Shown: in pieces, positions 1 through 5,483 of the stretch
Numbering within the stretch: the first letter of the stretch is position 1
Layout: each line of letters starts with the position of its first letter
DNA from: Bacteriovoracaceae bacterium
GTDB lineage: Bacteria; Bdellovibrionota; Bacteriovoracia; Bacteriovoracales; Bacteriovoracaceae
DNA length: 5,800 nucleotides
Assembly: GCA_023151145.1 (NCBI GenBank)
Contig: JAKLJM010000161.1
Span: forward strand, 1 to 5,800
Direction of reading: 5' to 3'
Notes under the pieces: model-generated
Databases searched by the model: none
Told to the model about the DNA's origin: nothing
The model's input: the letters and a program-made list of their open reading frames with translations, nothing else
Program-made: the position numbers and the translations under genes

Positions 1-1
1 C

Positions 2-1465
2 GATCCAAATAAACTAAGTCCATTGACTTATGCTAGACCATCTACCCAGGCCTTAATGAATAGGTTGATAGTTCTTAACTTGGGAAGAGTCTTTTCTGTC
101 AGAGGCGATGAAAATCAGGTTGATTTATTAAATAAAATAGAAGACCTAAGGCCATTCATAGAAGACTTTTTAAAATCTTGGCACAAAATGTCTCTGGAAC
201 AAAGAAAATCAGAGTTAGAGTTAATTTTACAGTCTATAAAAGTTTATAGAGAATTAGATCAATTTTTTAACATGCAGTTATACTTGGGGCAAAAAGCTTA
301 TAGCCCCATTGAGGCGTATGTTGAACGTGAAATTTTTAATCGCCTAGTAACATATATGCGTTTACTACCTAATGAGCTAAGATTCAAAATATTTAGACCT
401 ACTTATGATTTGACTCTGAAAAATAATACGAAAATGGGTGCCTTGTTAGTTGATAATCTTGAGCAAAGAATAGAACAAGAATTTTATCAAACTGAGGGTA
501 TACCTTATAAAGAATTTGTTAGGCGTATGAAAGGATCTCTAGACGTCAGAATCAAACAGGCCATTTCAATAATAGATAGTAACCAAATTAATTTCGTAAT
601 GTATAGGACCGAAGGGAGACGTAATGATATCAGCGTTTCAGGATTTATAAATCAATTTATAACTAAGACTTCAGGAGGTTCATTACTTCCTGATATGAGA
701 AACTCGACAGAAGCTTCAATGCTAAATGTCCCATTAAAAGATTATGAAACCTACAGCGCTCATCTGAAACCTAAATATGGCACCTTTAGAGTTTCCGAAG
801 TTTCGGGTCTATCAAATAATACAACTGGAGCATCTAGGTATGGGGCCGATATTTTTGTTTTTAAAACGGAAGAGATAAAAGATCGGTTGACCTTTTATAT
901 TGATGATAGTTTAGGACGACAAACTGGAATAGGAAATTTGAATGGTCAACCTGATTGGACAAAATTCATGATTCCTTGGCGATTTCGTTATTTGATGATT
1001 CCTTTTATGTTAGATGGACTGAGTAAAAGTAAATTTGATATACCTACGATAAAATTGTCTGACTTACCCGCAGAAATAAATTTAAATTTGTTACGAGGGT
1101 TAGAAAAAGAAAAATCTCTAATTAATTTAGTAGGTGATCAGGTAAATACCTTTCAAGGAGCCTATTGGGAAACTCAGTATTTTGGGATTTTAACTTTAAA
1201 GCATGTGAAAGAGTTTATTTTTACAGACAATCCACCAAGTGGGAAGTTTTTGATTGAGCTTCGACGTCATGGAGTTATAATTACAGACGGGCGTGGCCAA
1301 TTACCCAAACCTTGGGATGAGTTTGACACGACAAAACCTCCAAAGAAGGAAAATGAATTTAATTTTTTCGGATCGGTAGGTTTACCTGTATTATCGACCA
1401 GCCCATTTGGAGGGACATCAGGAATTTTTCCAATATCACCGATACCTCCTGAAATAACTAAATAA
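2..1465 (+). CDS. Large protein of unknown function with a DUF3626-like C-terminal half (5' end outside window)
   Basis: The frame is open from the first bases, so the gene is 5'-truncated by the window. The TTG at 23 lies inside continuous coding sequence and has no ribosome binding site, so it is probably not the start. Counting residues from that TTG, the visible 480 residues begin with a long, mostly helical region (about 1-200). A more conserved-looking block follows: TSGGS at 216-220, HLKPKYG at 247-253, RYG at 272-274, R288 followed by LTFYIDDS, and WETQYFG at 382-388. This order (RPKYG-like, YG, R.TF...DS, then E.Q..G.L) recalls what I remember of DUF3626-like proteins, some of which look like ADP-ribosyltransferase or effector folds. 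The assignment rests on memory of the pattern and the function is unproven. The tail (about 425-480) is rich in Pro, Gly and Phe and looks disordered. No membrane segment is visible. A signal peptide, if present, would lie upstream of the window. The frame is surely coding, but the family call is tentative. Confidence 0.85.
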   Translation, partial: DPNKLSPLTYARPSTQALMNRLIVLNLGRVFSVRGDENQVDLLNKIEDLRPFIEDFLKSWHKMSLEQRKSELELILQSIKVYRELDQFFNMQLYLGQKAYSPIEAYVEREIFNRLVTYMRLLPNELRFKIFRPTYDLTLKNNTKMGALLVDNLEQRIEQEFYQTEGIPYKEFVRRMKGSLDVRIKQAISIIDSNQINFVMYRTEGRRNDISVSGFINQFITKTSGGSLLPDMRNSTEASMLNVPLKDYETYSAHLKPKYGTFRVSEVSGLSNNTTGASRYGADIFVFKTEEIKDRLTFYIDDSLGRQTGIGNLNGQPDWTKFMIPWRFRYLMIPFMLDGLSKSKFDIPTIKLSDLPAEINLNLLRGLEKEKSLINLVGDQVNTFQGAYWETQYFGILTLKHVKEFIFTDNPPSGKFLIELRRHGVIITDGRGQLPKPWDEFDTTKPPKKENEFNFFGSVGLPVLSTSPFGGTSGIFPISPIPPEITK

Positions 1466-1492
1466 TACTTAGCTATAAAATTTTTGTGAAAA

Positions 1493-1522
1493 CTAGATTT
1501 TGTGGAGAAGTTTAAAATCTGG
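1493..1522 (-). terminator. Hairpin with T-run on the minus strand, likely terminator of the HAD remnant
   Basis: Arms AGATTTT (1495-1501) and AAAATCT (1514-1520) pair perfectly. A C-G pair (1493/1522) and G-T wobbles (1494/1521 and 1502/1513) extend the stem to about 10 pairs around a 10-base loop. On the minus strand the stem is followed directly by TTTT, and it lies 25 bases past the stop of the HAD remnant. That placement suggests it is the remnant's terminator. It also lies 27 bases after the stop of the plus-strand gene and could help end that transcript, but the plus side has only a mixed A/T tail. The stem is AT-rich and therefore weak. Confidence 0.45.
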
Positions 1523-1547
1523 ATATTTATCAACTTGTCGAATGATG

Positions 1548-1718
1548 TCATATAATTGTATTTAGCCAATGAATGATATTAAGTGGTTCACGAAAGTACA
1601 ATTCTGCGCCTGCAGAAACAAGGTTTTTTTCAACAGCATTAGAGTCCCACAAGGCAGCAGCTGCTATAGCACCTATGTTTTTTGCTCCATGAATGTCGGA
1701 TGGGAAGTTATATTTGAC
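1548..1718 (-). pseudogene. Remnant of a HAD-superfamily hydrolase gene (C-terminal end only)
   Basis: A minus-strand frame of 56 codons ends at TGA (1548-1550) and is closed upstream by TAG (1719-1721). It contains no plausible start codon. The translation includes FPSDIHGAKNIGAIAAAALW, then DSNAVEKNLVSAGAELYF, and ends EPLNIIHWLN. This matches the C-terminal end of phosphoglycolate-phosphatase-type HAD hydrolases: the D-x-x-x-D-I-x-x-A-K-x-x-G-A motif IV region, a small-residue strand ending in LW, then a helix, an AGA.L.F strand, and the P..ii.WL end. The catalytic Asp motif, the cap domain and the motif II and III regions are missing. The bases upstream (1722-1800) are very AT-rich and not coding in any frame I read. 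I infer a decayed or truncated gene; a strand-matched hairpin still follows it. The HAD assignment comes from motif reading only. Confidence 0.6.
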
Positions 1719-1921
1719 CTAAAATTGTAAGAAAATAAAGTGACTAATAATCAAGTTATAAGTAACTATAATTTTATTAAAATTTAATTAAAATCGAAGT
1801 GGTGAAACTGTTTGGTAACAAAAACTCACAAGTTTAAAGTAGCAAGCTATGGATCATTGTCTTGTAGGCTTCCTGCTTTTGGTGTTCTAGTTTCCTCTTT
1901 ATTGGTAGCAAGGAATTTAAA
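1719..1921. other. Non-coding stretch between the HAD remnant and the secreted-protein gene
   Basis: I see no supported gene here. Bases 1730-1800 are extremely AT-rich. They include a TATAAT at 1767-1772 on the plus strand, but no matching -35 element at normal spacing and no credible downstream plus-strand gene. Bases 1800-1920 are of more mixed composition. They contain only short weak inverted repeats (AAACT/AGTTT around 1823-1836) and small open frames without ribosome binding sites. It could be the eroded body of the HAD gene, but the sequence no longer shows it. Confidence 0.4.
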
Positions 1922-1955
1922 CTCTGAATCAAGTGTATGTGTGTTTGATTCAGAG
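1922..1955 (-). terminator. Rho-independent terminator of the secreted eight-cysteine protein gene
   Basis: A perfect 11-bp inverted repeat is present: CTCTGAATCAA at 1922-1932 and TTGATTCAGAG at 1945-1955, with a 12-base loop. On the minus strand it begins 2 bases after the stop codon of the 1958-2668 gene and is followed by TTTAAATT. On the plus strand it is followed by ATTTATTTT, so it could act in both directions. The stem has moderate GC. The perfect arms and the position next to the stop make it the best terminator candidate in the window. Confidence 0.7.
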
Positions 1956-1957
1956 AT

Positions 1958-2668
1958 TTATTTTAAGCTCTGACATAAATCTCGATTAAATTTCAATTTT
2001 TTTGCTATGGGTGCAAGGGTTTCAGCCTCTGCAGGGAAATAGTTCTCTTTTATTTGAGTTTCACTCATATCAGCCTGTTCGTCGAATGGTTTGATAATAT
2101 TTAAGCACTCATCTTTTTTATTCAAATTTTTGTAGGTAACAGCTAAGTCGTTTATTATTTCCATTTCCTCAAAGATAGACATGTAACTCCTGCAAGAGTC
2201 ATAAACTGTACGAAGGGTTTTTTCTGCCAAAGCAAAAGTCTTTTTTGAATAGTATTTTTTAAATAATTTTAATTTTTTAGTTTTATTTTTGCTAGTACAT
2301 ATATCATCAACCTTGAAAAAATCATGGTTGATGGAAGCGCGGGCTCCACAATTTCCTTGGCAGGAATCTTCAGGGGTACTAACTTGTATAAGATCATCTT
2401 TTTCTATGAAGGTGATAGTACATGTTTTGTCTAAATCATCTTTTTCAATATTTACATTGTTTTCTGCGATTCCCTCAGAAAAACAAGAGTGTCCGTTGGC
2501 TCCGTAGGTATTGATTTTAAAATATTGCCCCTTCTTGCGGGCGGTAACTAATAAGGTACCTCGCCCATTTTTAGCTAAGTATTCTCCTGGGGGAATGCTA
2601 TAGACGGCATTTGAAAATAGTGTAAACAACAAAGTGATAGGTGGAATGATTAGTAATTTTGAATTCAC
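1958..2668 (-). CDS. Secreted eight-cysteine protein of unknown function
   Basis: The protein has 236 residues. A Sec signal peptide is visible: Lys4, a hydrophobic stretch 5-19, and a likely cleavage after AVYS (residue 24), so the mature protein is periplasmic or exported. Residues about 25-120 look beta-rich and contain a CQGNCGARAS motif at 103-112. Residues about 125-235 look helical, with FKKYYSKKTFALAEKTLR followed by EEMEIINDLAVTYKNL, as in a small TPR-like helical domain. Eight cysteines (62, 83, 103, 107, 124, 159, 188, 232) could form four disulfides. A C.xxCGARA motif followed by such a helical domain recurs, from memory, in uncharacterised secreted proteins of Proteobacteria; the function is unknown to me. 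The start is GTG at 2666-2668: an in-frame TAG lies 9 codons upstream (2693-2695), and GGAG (2674-2677 on the minus strand) sits 5 bases before the GTG. The gene is monocistronic with its own terminator. A weak -10 (TATAGT, 2703-2708) lies upstream without a clear -35. Confidence 0.85.
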   Translation of the reverse strand: MNSKLLIIPPITLLFTLFSNAVYSIPPGEYLAKNGRGTLLVTARKKGQYFKINTYGANGHSCFSEGIAENNVNIEKDDLDKTCTITFIEKDDLIQVSTPEDSCQGNCGARASINHDFFKVDDICTSKNKTKKLKLFKKYYSKKTFALAEKTLRTVYDSCRSYMSIFEEMEIINDLAVTYKNLNKKDECLNIIKPFDEQADMSETQIKENYFPAEAETLAPIAKKLKFNRDLCQSLK

Positions 2669-2969
2669 AAAGGCTCCAGGCTGCGGGTATTTCTATTGAA
2701 ACACTATAACTTGGAAGAGGTCACTAAAATCTTTTTACTGTTGAAACTGCTTGTAAGAACAGATGCTGTTTTAGAGTGTTCGTATTTTAAGTCAAACTAC
2801 GAGCGGTTACTTGATTAAAAAAGATGTCTTATTTTAAAGCAAGTTAAAGGTTGGGAGAGGTCTTGTGACATAATAATTCAGTGGTTAGTCTATATTTTCA
2901 TTTAGATCTCAAGAACATTGCATAAAGTCTTTATATTCTAAGAAAGAGCTGATGTAATGGGTTCGATAA
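2669..2969. promoter_or_regulatory. Divergent intergenic region between the secreted-protein and CNNM genes
   Basis: No gene is visible; stops are frequent in all frames. It must hold the promoters of both flanking genes, but neither is clear. On the minus strand, TATAGT (2703-2708) would give a leader of about 28 bases, with only GATTTT at the -35 position. On the plus strand, TATATT occurs at 2891-2896 and 2932-2937 without a convincing -35. A near-identical 12-mer, TTGGRAGAGGTC, occurs at 2711-2722 and 2851-2862, exactly 140 bases apart. A perfect 6-bp inverted repeat, ATAAAG-T-CTTTAT (2922-2934), overlaps the second TATATT and could be an operator or chance in AT-rich DNA. Confidence 0.4.
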
Positions 2970-2977
2970 ATGGTTGA
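2943..2977 (+). promoter_or_regulatory. Purine-rich ribosome-binding site with a six-codon mini-ORF overlapping the CNNM start
   Basis: The CNNM ATG (2970) has no good Shine-Dalgarno at normal distance. The nearest purine-rich element, AAAGAG (2943-2948), is 21 bases upstream. It is instead 8 bases upstream of an ATG at 2957 in another frame, which encodes MGSING and stops at TGA 2975-2977, just inside the CNNM gene. A start-stop ATGTAA also lies at 2952-2957. The arrangement could allow coupled re-initiation at 2970; this is inference. Confidence 0.3.
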
Positions 2978-4007
2978 AATTACGATTGTAGTTATATGTC
3001 TATTTTTTAATGCCCTTCTTGCTTTGGTTGAAATGGCTTTTGTCAGCGTTTCGAAGTCTGAAATCAAAAGTCTTTCTAAGAACAATAGCCTAGCTCTGAA
3101 GTTACTTCGATTAAGGGAGCGTCCAGAGAGAACACTGTCGGTTTTACAAATTGGTATTACCGTTGTTGGTTCTATTTCTGCTGCTGTTGGAGGGATTGGA
3201 GCTGAAGATAAGATTTCTCCTTATTTTAGTGAGTACGGATTTTCTGAAACGATTTCTAAAACAATCGCGGTAATTTTAGTCGTCGTCCCGTTGACATACT
3301 TCAATACCGTGATTGGGGAGCTTGTTCCAAAAACATTAGCCCTACGTTTTCCTATGAAAATTGCTTTGAGATCAGTTCTTGGTTTGGCAATGGCAGAGAA
3401 AGTTCTTTCCCCTTTTGTAGAGATTTTAGAAAAATCAACACAGGTTTGTTTAAAGTTATTTGCTCCTATTGGGAAAAATCAAAGTCAAAGTTCTGAGACT
3501 TCGGAGTCGTTAAACATCTCTAATCTTTCTAATGCCCACCAACAATATGTGATTAATTTAGTCCATATAGAAACCAAACGAATTAAAGATATTATGCTTC
3601 CATGGGATAAGGTCAATTATATTTCCTCTCAGTTTAATCTTAATGAAGTCCTTTCGATGGTGATCAAAAGTGGTCATACTCGCTTACCAGTGATCAGTGA
3701 AGATGAAGTGGTGGGTATTTTACATTCCAAAGAATTCATTACCTTTATTTCCTCAGGAGATGAAAATTGGAAAAACATCATAAGACCAGTACTTAAAATT
3801 GGACCTAATGAAGGTATTCTAAGGACATTGAGATTGATGCAGGAAAAAAAGAGTCATATGGCTTTAGTTTTGATGGGGGATGAGAGAATAGGAATTGTCA
3901 CCCTAGAGGATATATTCGAAGAAATTATAGGTGATATTTATGATGAAGACGATGATGGTATGCTAAGGAAAGTACTAAGTCAGAGAATGCTTAAAATAAA
4001 ACAATGA
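2970..4007 (+). CDS. CNNM/CorC-family membrane protein (DUF21 plus CBS pair), lacking the CorC_HlyC domain
   Basis: The 345-residue protein resembles the CNNM/CorC (HlyC/CorC, 'hemolysin') family of inner-membrane proteins linked to magnesium or other divalent cation transport and regulated by nucleotide-binding CBS domains. The DUF21 membrane domain spans about 1-165: helices at 5-25, about 55-77, 95-115 and 130-150, the family's NALLALVEMAFVSVSKS segment (14-30), and GELVPKTLALRFP (116-128). A short Ser/Asn linker (170-188) leads to two CBS modules, about 205-262 (IKDIMLPW, HTRLPV, VVGILHSKEF) and 268-326 (IGIVTLEDIFEEIIGDI). The protein ends soon after the acidic IYDEDDDG, about 80 residues short of typical members, which carry a C-terminal CorC_HlyC domain. 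The acidic helical segment usually found before CBS1 is also reduced. The reading frame is clean, so this looks like a short subfamily and not a broken gene. The ATG start fits the family N-terminus, but the Shine-Dalgarno is poor (see the mini-ORF). The stop lies 6 bases from the convergent ATP-grasp gene. Confidence 0.92.
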   Translation: MVEITIVVICLFFNALLALVEMAFVSVSKSEIKSLSKNNSLALKLLRLRERPERTLSVLQIGITVVGSISAAVGGIGAEDKISPYFSEYGFSETISKTIAVILVVVPLTYFNTVIGELVPKTLALRFPMKIALRSVLGLAMAEKVLSPFVEILEKSTQVCLKLFAPIGKNQSQSSETSESLNISNLSNAHQQYVINLVHIETKRIKDIMLPWDKVNYISSQFNLNEVLSMVIKSGHTRLPVISEDEVVGILHSKEFITFISSGDENWKNIIRPVLKIGPNEGILRTLRLMQEKKSHMALVLMGDERIGIVTLEDIFEEIIGDIYDEDDDGMLRKVLSQRMLKIKQ

Positions 4008-4013
4008 TTCTTT

Positions 4014-4838
4014 TCAACGTGAACCTTTAATTTCAAGAATTCGTCTAGCCATATCTTTTCCATAAACATCATCGATTCCTTTAAATCCAGGACTTACATT
4101 AACTTCTAAAAACAAAGGGCCATGATCAGTTCTTAGGAAGTCAATACCTGCATATTTTAAACCAGTAAGCTTGAATAACTTTATACAAAGCTCAAGCTCT
4201 TTGGGGTTAAGGCTGGTTGCAATGGCTTTTCCTCCTTGATTCAAGTTACTGCGGAAGTCTGTTGCATTTTGGCGTTCAATAGAAAGCAATTCATTTTCTG
4301 TGATGAAGACTCGAACGTCTTTTCCTGCTGATTTTACAATGAACTCCTGAAGAAGAACTTGGTGTGTTTGCATATGTGTTTCTAAGAAATATTTTAGTTC
4401 TTCATTGTTGGAAACTAAAAAAACTCCGTTGCCTTTGCTGGATTCACTTAATTTTCCAACCATGGGGAATGGCAGTGCCTTTTGAATCTCTGTTAAAACT
4501 TTGGAGTTATTTTCTGAAACCAGTAAGGTGCTAGGGGTAGGAAAATGGTGTTTCCAAAAAAATTGAAAAGTTAAGGCTTTACTGCGGAATATAACAAATT
4601 GATTTAATGGGTTTATATAAGTGATGGGAAATTTTTTTAAGTGTGAAATGACTTCTTTGTATCGATAGTCACCGATTCTAATAAAGTATTTAGAGTCAGG
4701 ATAGCTATCAATAAATTTTTGATTCAACTCAAAAGGATTTATAAAAATAATTTCATTTTTAAATTCTGCAGAGGCTAATTTGAATTTTTGGTTACTTTCA
4801 AGATGTGGTAGAAAAGTAATGATAATGAATGGATTCAT
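4014..4838 (-). CDS. RimK-like ATP-grasp ligase
   Basis: The 274-residue protein belongs to the ATP-grasp superfamily, closest in style to RimK, LysX and related amino-acid ligases. These join a carboxylate (through an acyl phosphate) to an amine; RimK adds glutamate to the C-terminus of ribosomal protein S6. Residues 1-85 form the pre-ATP-grasp part, ending in the INPLNQFVIFRSKALT segment. The ATP-grasp fold follows: PTPSTLL (100-106), FPMVGKLSESSKGNGVFLV (124-142; Lys129 and the Gly-containing loop over ATP), LLQEF (162-166), GKDVRVFI (172-179), DFRSNLNQGGKA (194-205, RimK signature), GLKYAGIDFLR (226-236), and FLEVNVSPGFKGID (243-256), with Glu245 and Asn247 as likely Mg ligands. The protein is slightly shorter than E. 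coli RimK (about 300 residues). All catalytic motifs appear present, so it should be an active cytoplasmic enzyme. The substrate cannot be read from the sequence: S6, another peptide or a small molecule are all possible, hence no gene symbol. Start ATG is 4836-4838; the upstream GGGAG is 12 bases away, which is long. No partner gene is adjacent. Confidence 0.9.
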   Translation of the reverse strand: MNPFIIITFLPHLESNQKFKLASAEFKNEIIFINPFELNQKFIDSYPDSKYFIRIGDYRYKEVISHLKKFPITYINPLNQFVIFRSKALTFQFFWKHHFPTPSTLLVSENNSKVLTEIQKALPFPMVGKLSESSKGNGVFLVSNNEELKYFLETHMQTHQVLLQEFIVKSAGKDVRVFITENELLSIERQNATDFRSNLNQGGKAIATSLNPKELELCIKLFKLTGLKYAGIDFLRTDHGPLFLEVNVSPGFKGIDDVYGKDMARRILEIKGSR

Positions 4839-4850
4839 ACTACGTAAGAT

Positions 4851-4914
4851 CTCCCTAGCTAAAAGGCTAGAAGTTTTTGTTTGGAGCTTGGTTGAATGTG
4901 GGTAAGACTCACAT
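4851..4914 (-). promoter_or_regulatory. Leader of the ATP-grasp gene with two small hairpins
   Basis: Reading the minus strand, the predicted leader (about 95 bases) holds two possible stems. One pairs 4908-4914 with 4896-4902 (ATGTG plus a G-T wobble and a G-C pair, 5-base loop). The other pairs 4866-4870 with 4855-4859 (CTAGC/GCTAG) and shares one base with the GGGAG (4851-4855) that serves as ribosome binding site. The second stem could affect access to the ribosome binding site. Both are short, and no known riboswitch is recognised. Confidence 0.25.
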
Positions 4915-4927
4915 CGTAACTAATACG

Positions 4928-4939
4928 CCCTAAGTAGGG
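4928..4939. promoter_or_regulatory. Palindrome CCCTA-AG-TAGGG at the predicted transcription start (possible operator)
   Basis: A perfect 5-bp GC-containing inverted repeat with a 2-base centre stands out in AT-rich surroundings. It begins 1 base downstream of the TATAAT of the minus-strand promoter, so it covers the expected start point of the ATP-grasp transcript. That is a typical place for a repressor operator. No regulator is identified. Confidence 0.3.
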
Positions 4940-4940
4940 A

Positions 4941-4969
4941 ATTATACAAAAATTATTTCTAAAAGTAAA
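4941..4969 (-). promoter_or_regulatory. Sigma-70-type promoter of the ATP-grasp gene
   Basis: On the minus strand a perfect TATAAT (4941-4946) is preceded, at exactly 17 bases, by TTTACT (4964-4969), which matches 4 of 6 bases of TTGACA. The expected start is around 4934, giving a leader of about 95 bases before the ATG at 4838. This is the best promoter match I found in the window. No equally good plus-strand promoter for the gene at 5030 was found; TATGAT (4973-4978) and TATAGA (4999-5004) lack a -35 partner. Confidence 0.6.
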
Positions 4970-5029
4970 TCCTATGATATTCTTAGTGGCCAGATCCTTA
5001 TAGATCAAATAAACCAAGATAGCGAGAAC

Positions 5030-5464
5030 ATGATGGAAAGTTTAGTGATTAATTATCCCGGAAAAGAGTTTGTTGAAATTCAAAGGGACGCAGAAAATAA
5101 ACCAAAAAAGATTTTGTTTCGTGGTTGTTTTGAATTCACACAGCTTATGAATCAGTTCAAAATTAAATTTGGGCCTGACATTTCTGGATGGCCTTTGCCT
5201 CAAGGTTCTTCTCACTCAGAGATGATTATTCGTGAGTTTTTATTGAAGTTAAAAGGAGATTGGATTTATCCCGATCTGCAAGAAGAAATATGTCATTGTC
5301 GACATGTGAGTGTAAGTGCTATCGATGAAGCTATTTTTAACGGAGCTCATGCTGCTGATCTTATTTCCCAATGGACAGGCGCTTCAACAGCTTGTGGGAC
5401 TTGTAGGCCTGAGGTTGAAAAGCTACTTGCAAAAAGATTAGGAGCTAACACTGCTGCAGACTGA
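5030..5464 (+). CDS. Small protein with C-terminal Bfd-type [2Fe-2S] domain
   Basis: The protein has 144 residues. The C-terminal part (about 84-138) is a BFD-like [2Fe-2S] domain: four cysteines spaced C88-x-C90-x31-C122-x2-C125, within ICHCRHVSVSAIDEAI, then GASTACGTCRPEVEKLL. This spacing is that of bacterioferritin-associated ferredoxin and of the same domain in NifU and nitrite reductase. The N-terminal 80 residues form a separate domain with RGCFEF (31-36), a PLPQGSSHSEMIIREFLLKL segment (55-74) and an extra Cys33. I do not recognise it with certainty; it may be a scaffold-like or partner-binding domain. A role in iron-sulfur or iron handling, or in electron transfer, is inferred from the domain alone. 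Tandem ATGs (5030 and 5033) are candidate starts; GAG (5024-5026) is better spaced for the second. The frame is open upstream to 4934 but has no ATG, GTG or TTG there. The gene is divergent from the ATP-grasp gene and convergent with the next, leaving a 19-base gap. No Fur-type box is convincing. Confidence 0.88.
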   Translation: MMESLVINYPGKEFVEIQRDAENKPKKILFRGCFEFTQLMNQFKIKFGPDISGWPLPQGSSHSEMIIREFLLKLKGDWIYPDLQEEICHCRHVSVSAIDEAIFNGAHAADLISQWTGASTACGTCRPEVEKLLAKRLGANTAAD

Positions 5465-5483
5465 ATTTTAACAGCTGGTGTTC

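Noticed and set aside
1267..1569. 100-codon minus-strand open frame across the end of the first gene
   Set aside because: It mostly mirrors the first gene's coding strand, has no ribosome binding site and a low-complexity composition; it is a shadow.
1767..1772. Perfect TATAAT on the plus strand
   Set aside because: It has no -35 at 16-18 bases and no plus-strand gene downstream; expected by chance in such AT-rich sequence.
1812..1973. 53-codon plus-strand open frame with a hydrophobic middle, starting at TTG
   Set aside because: It has no Shine-Dalgarno, runs through the terminator hairpin and into the convergent gene, and shows no recognisable motif.
2289..2507. 72-codon plus-strand open frame inside the secreted-protein gene
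   Set aside because: It is antisense to a gene with a clear signal peptide and start signals, and has no supporting ribosome binding site or motif.
4855..4880. Hairpin CTAGC/GCTAG followed by a T-run on the plus strand, resembling a terminator
   Set aside because: No plus-strand gene ends upstream of it and the stem is only 5-6 pairs; it is better read as part of the minus-strand leader.
5465..5483. AACA-GCTGG-TGTT inverted repeat between the convergent stops at the right end
   Set aside because: The stem is only 4 bp and no T-run follows on either strand, so a terminator cannot be supported.
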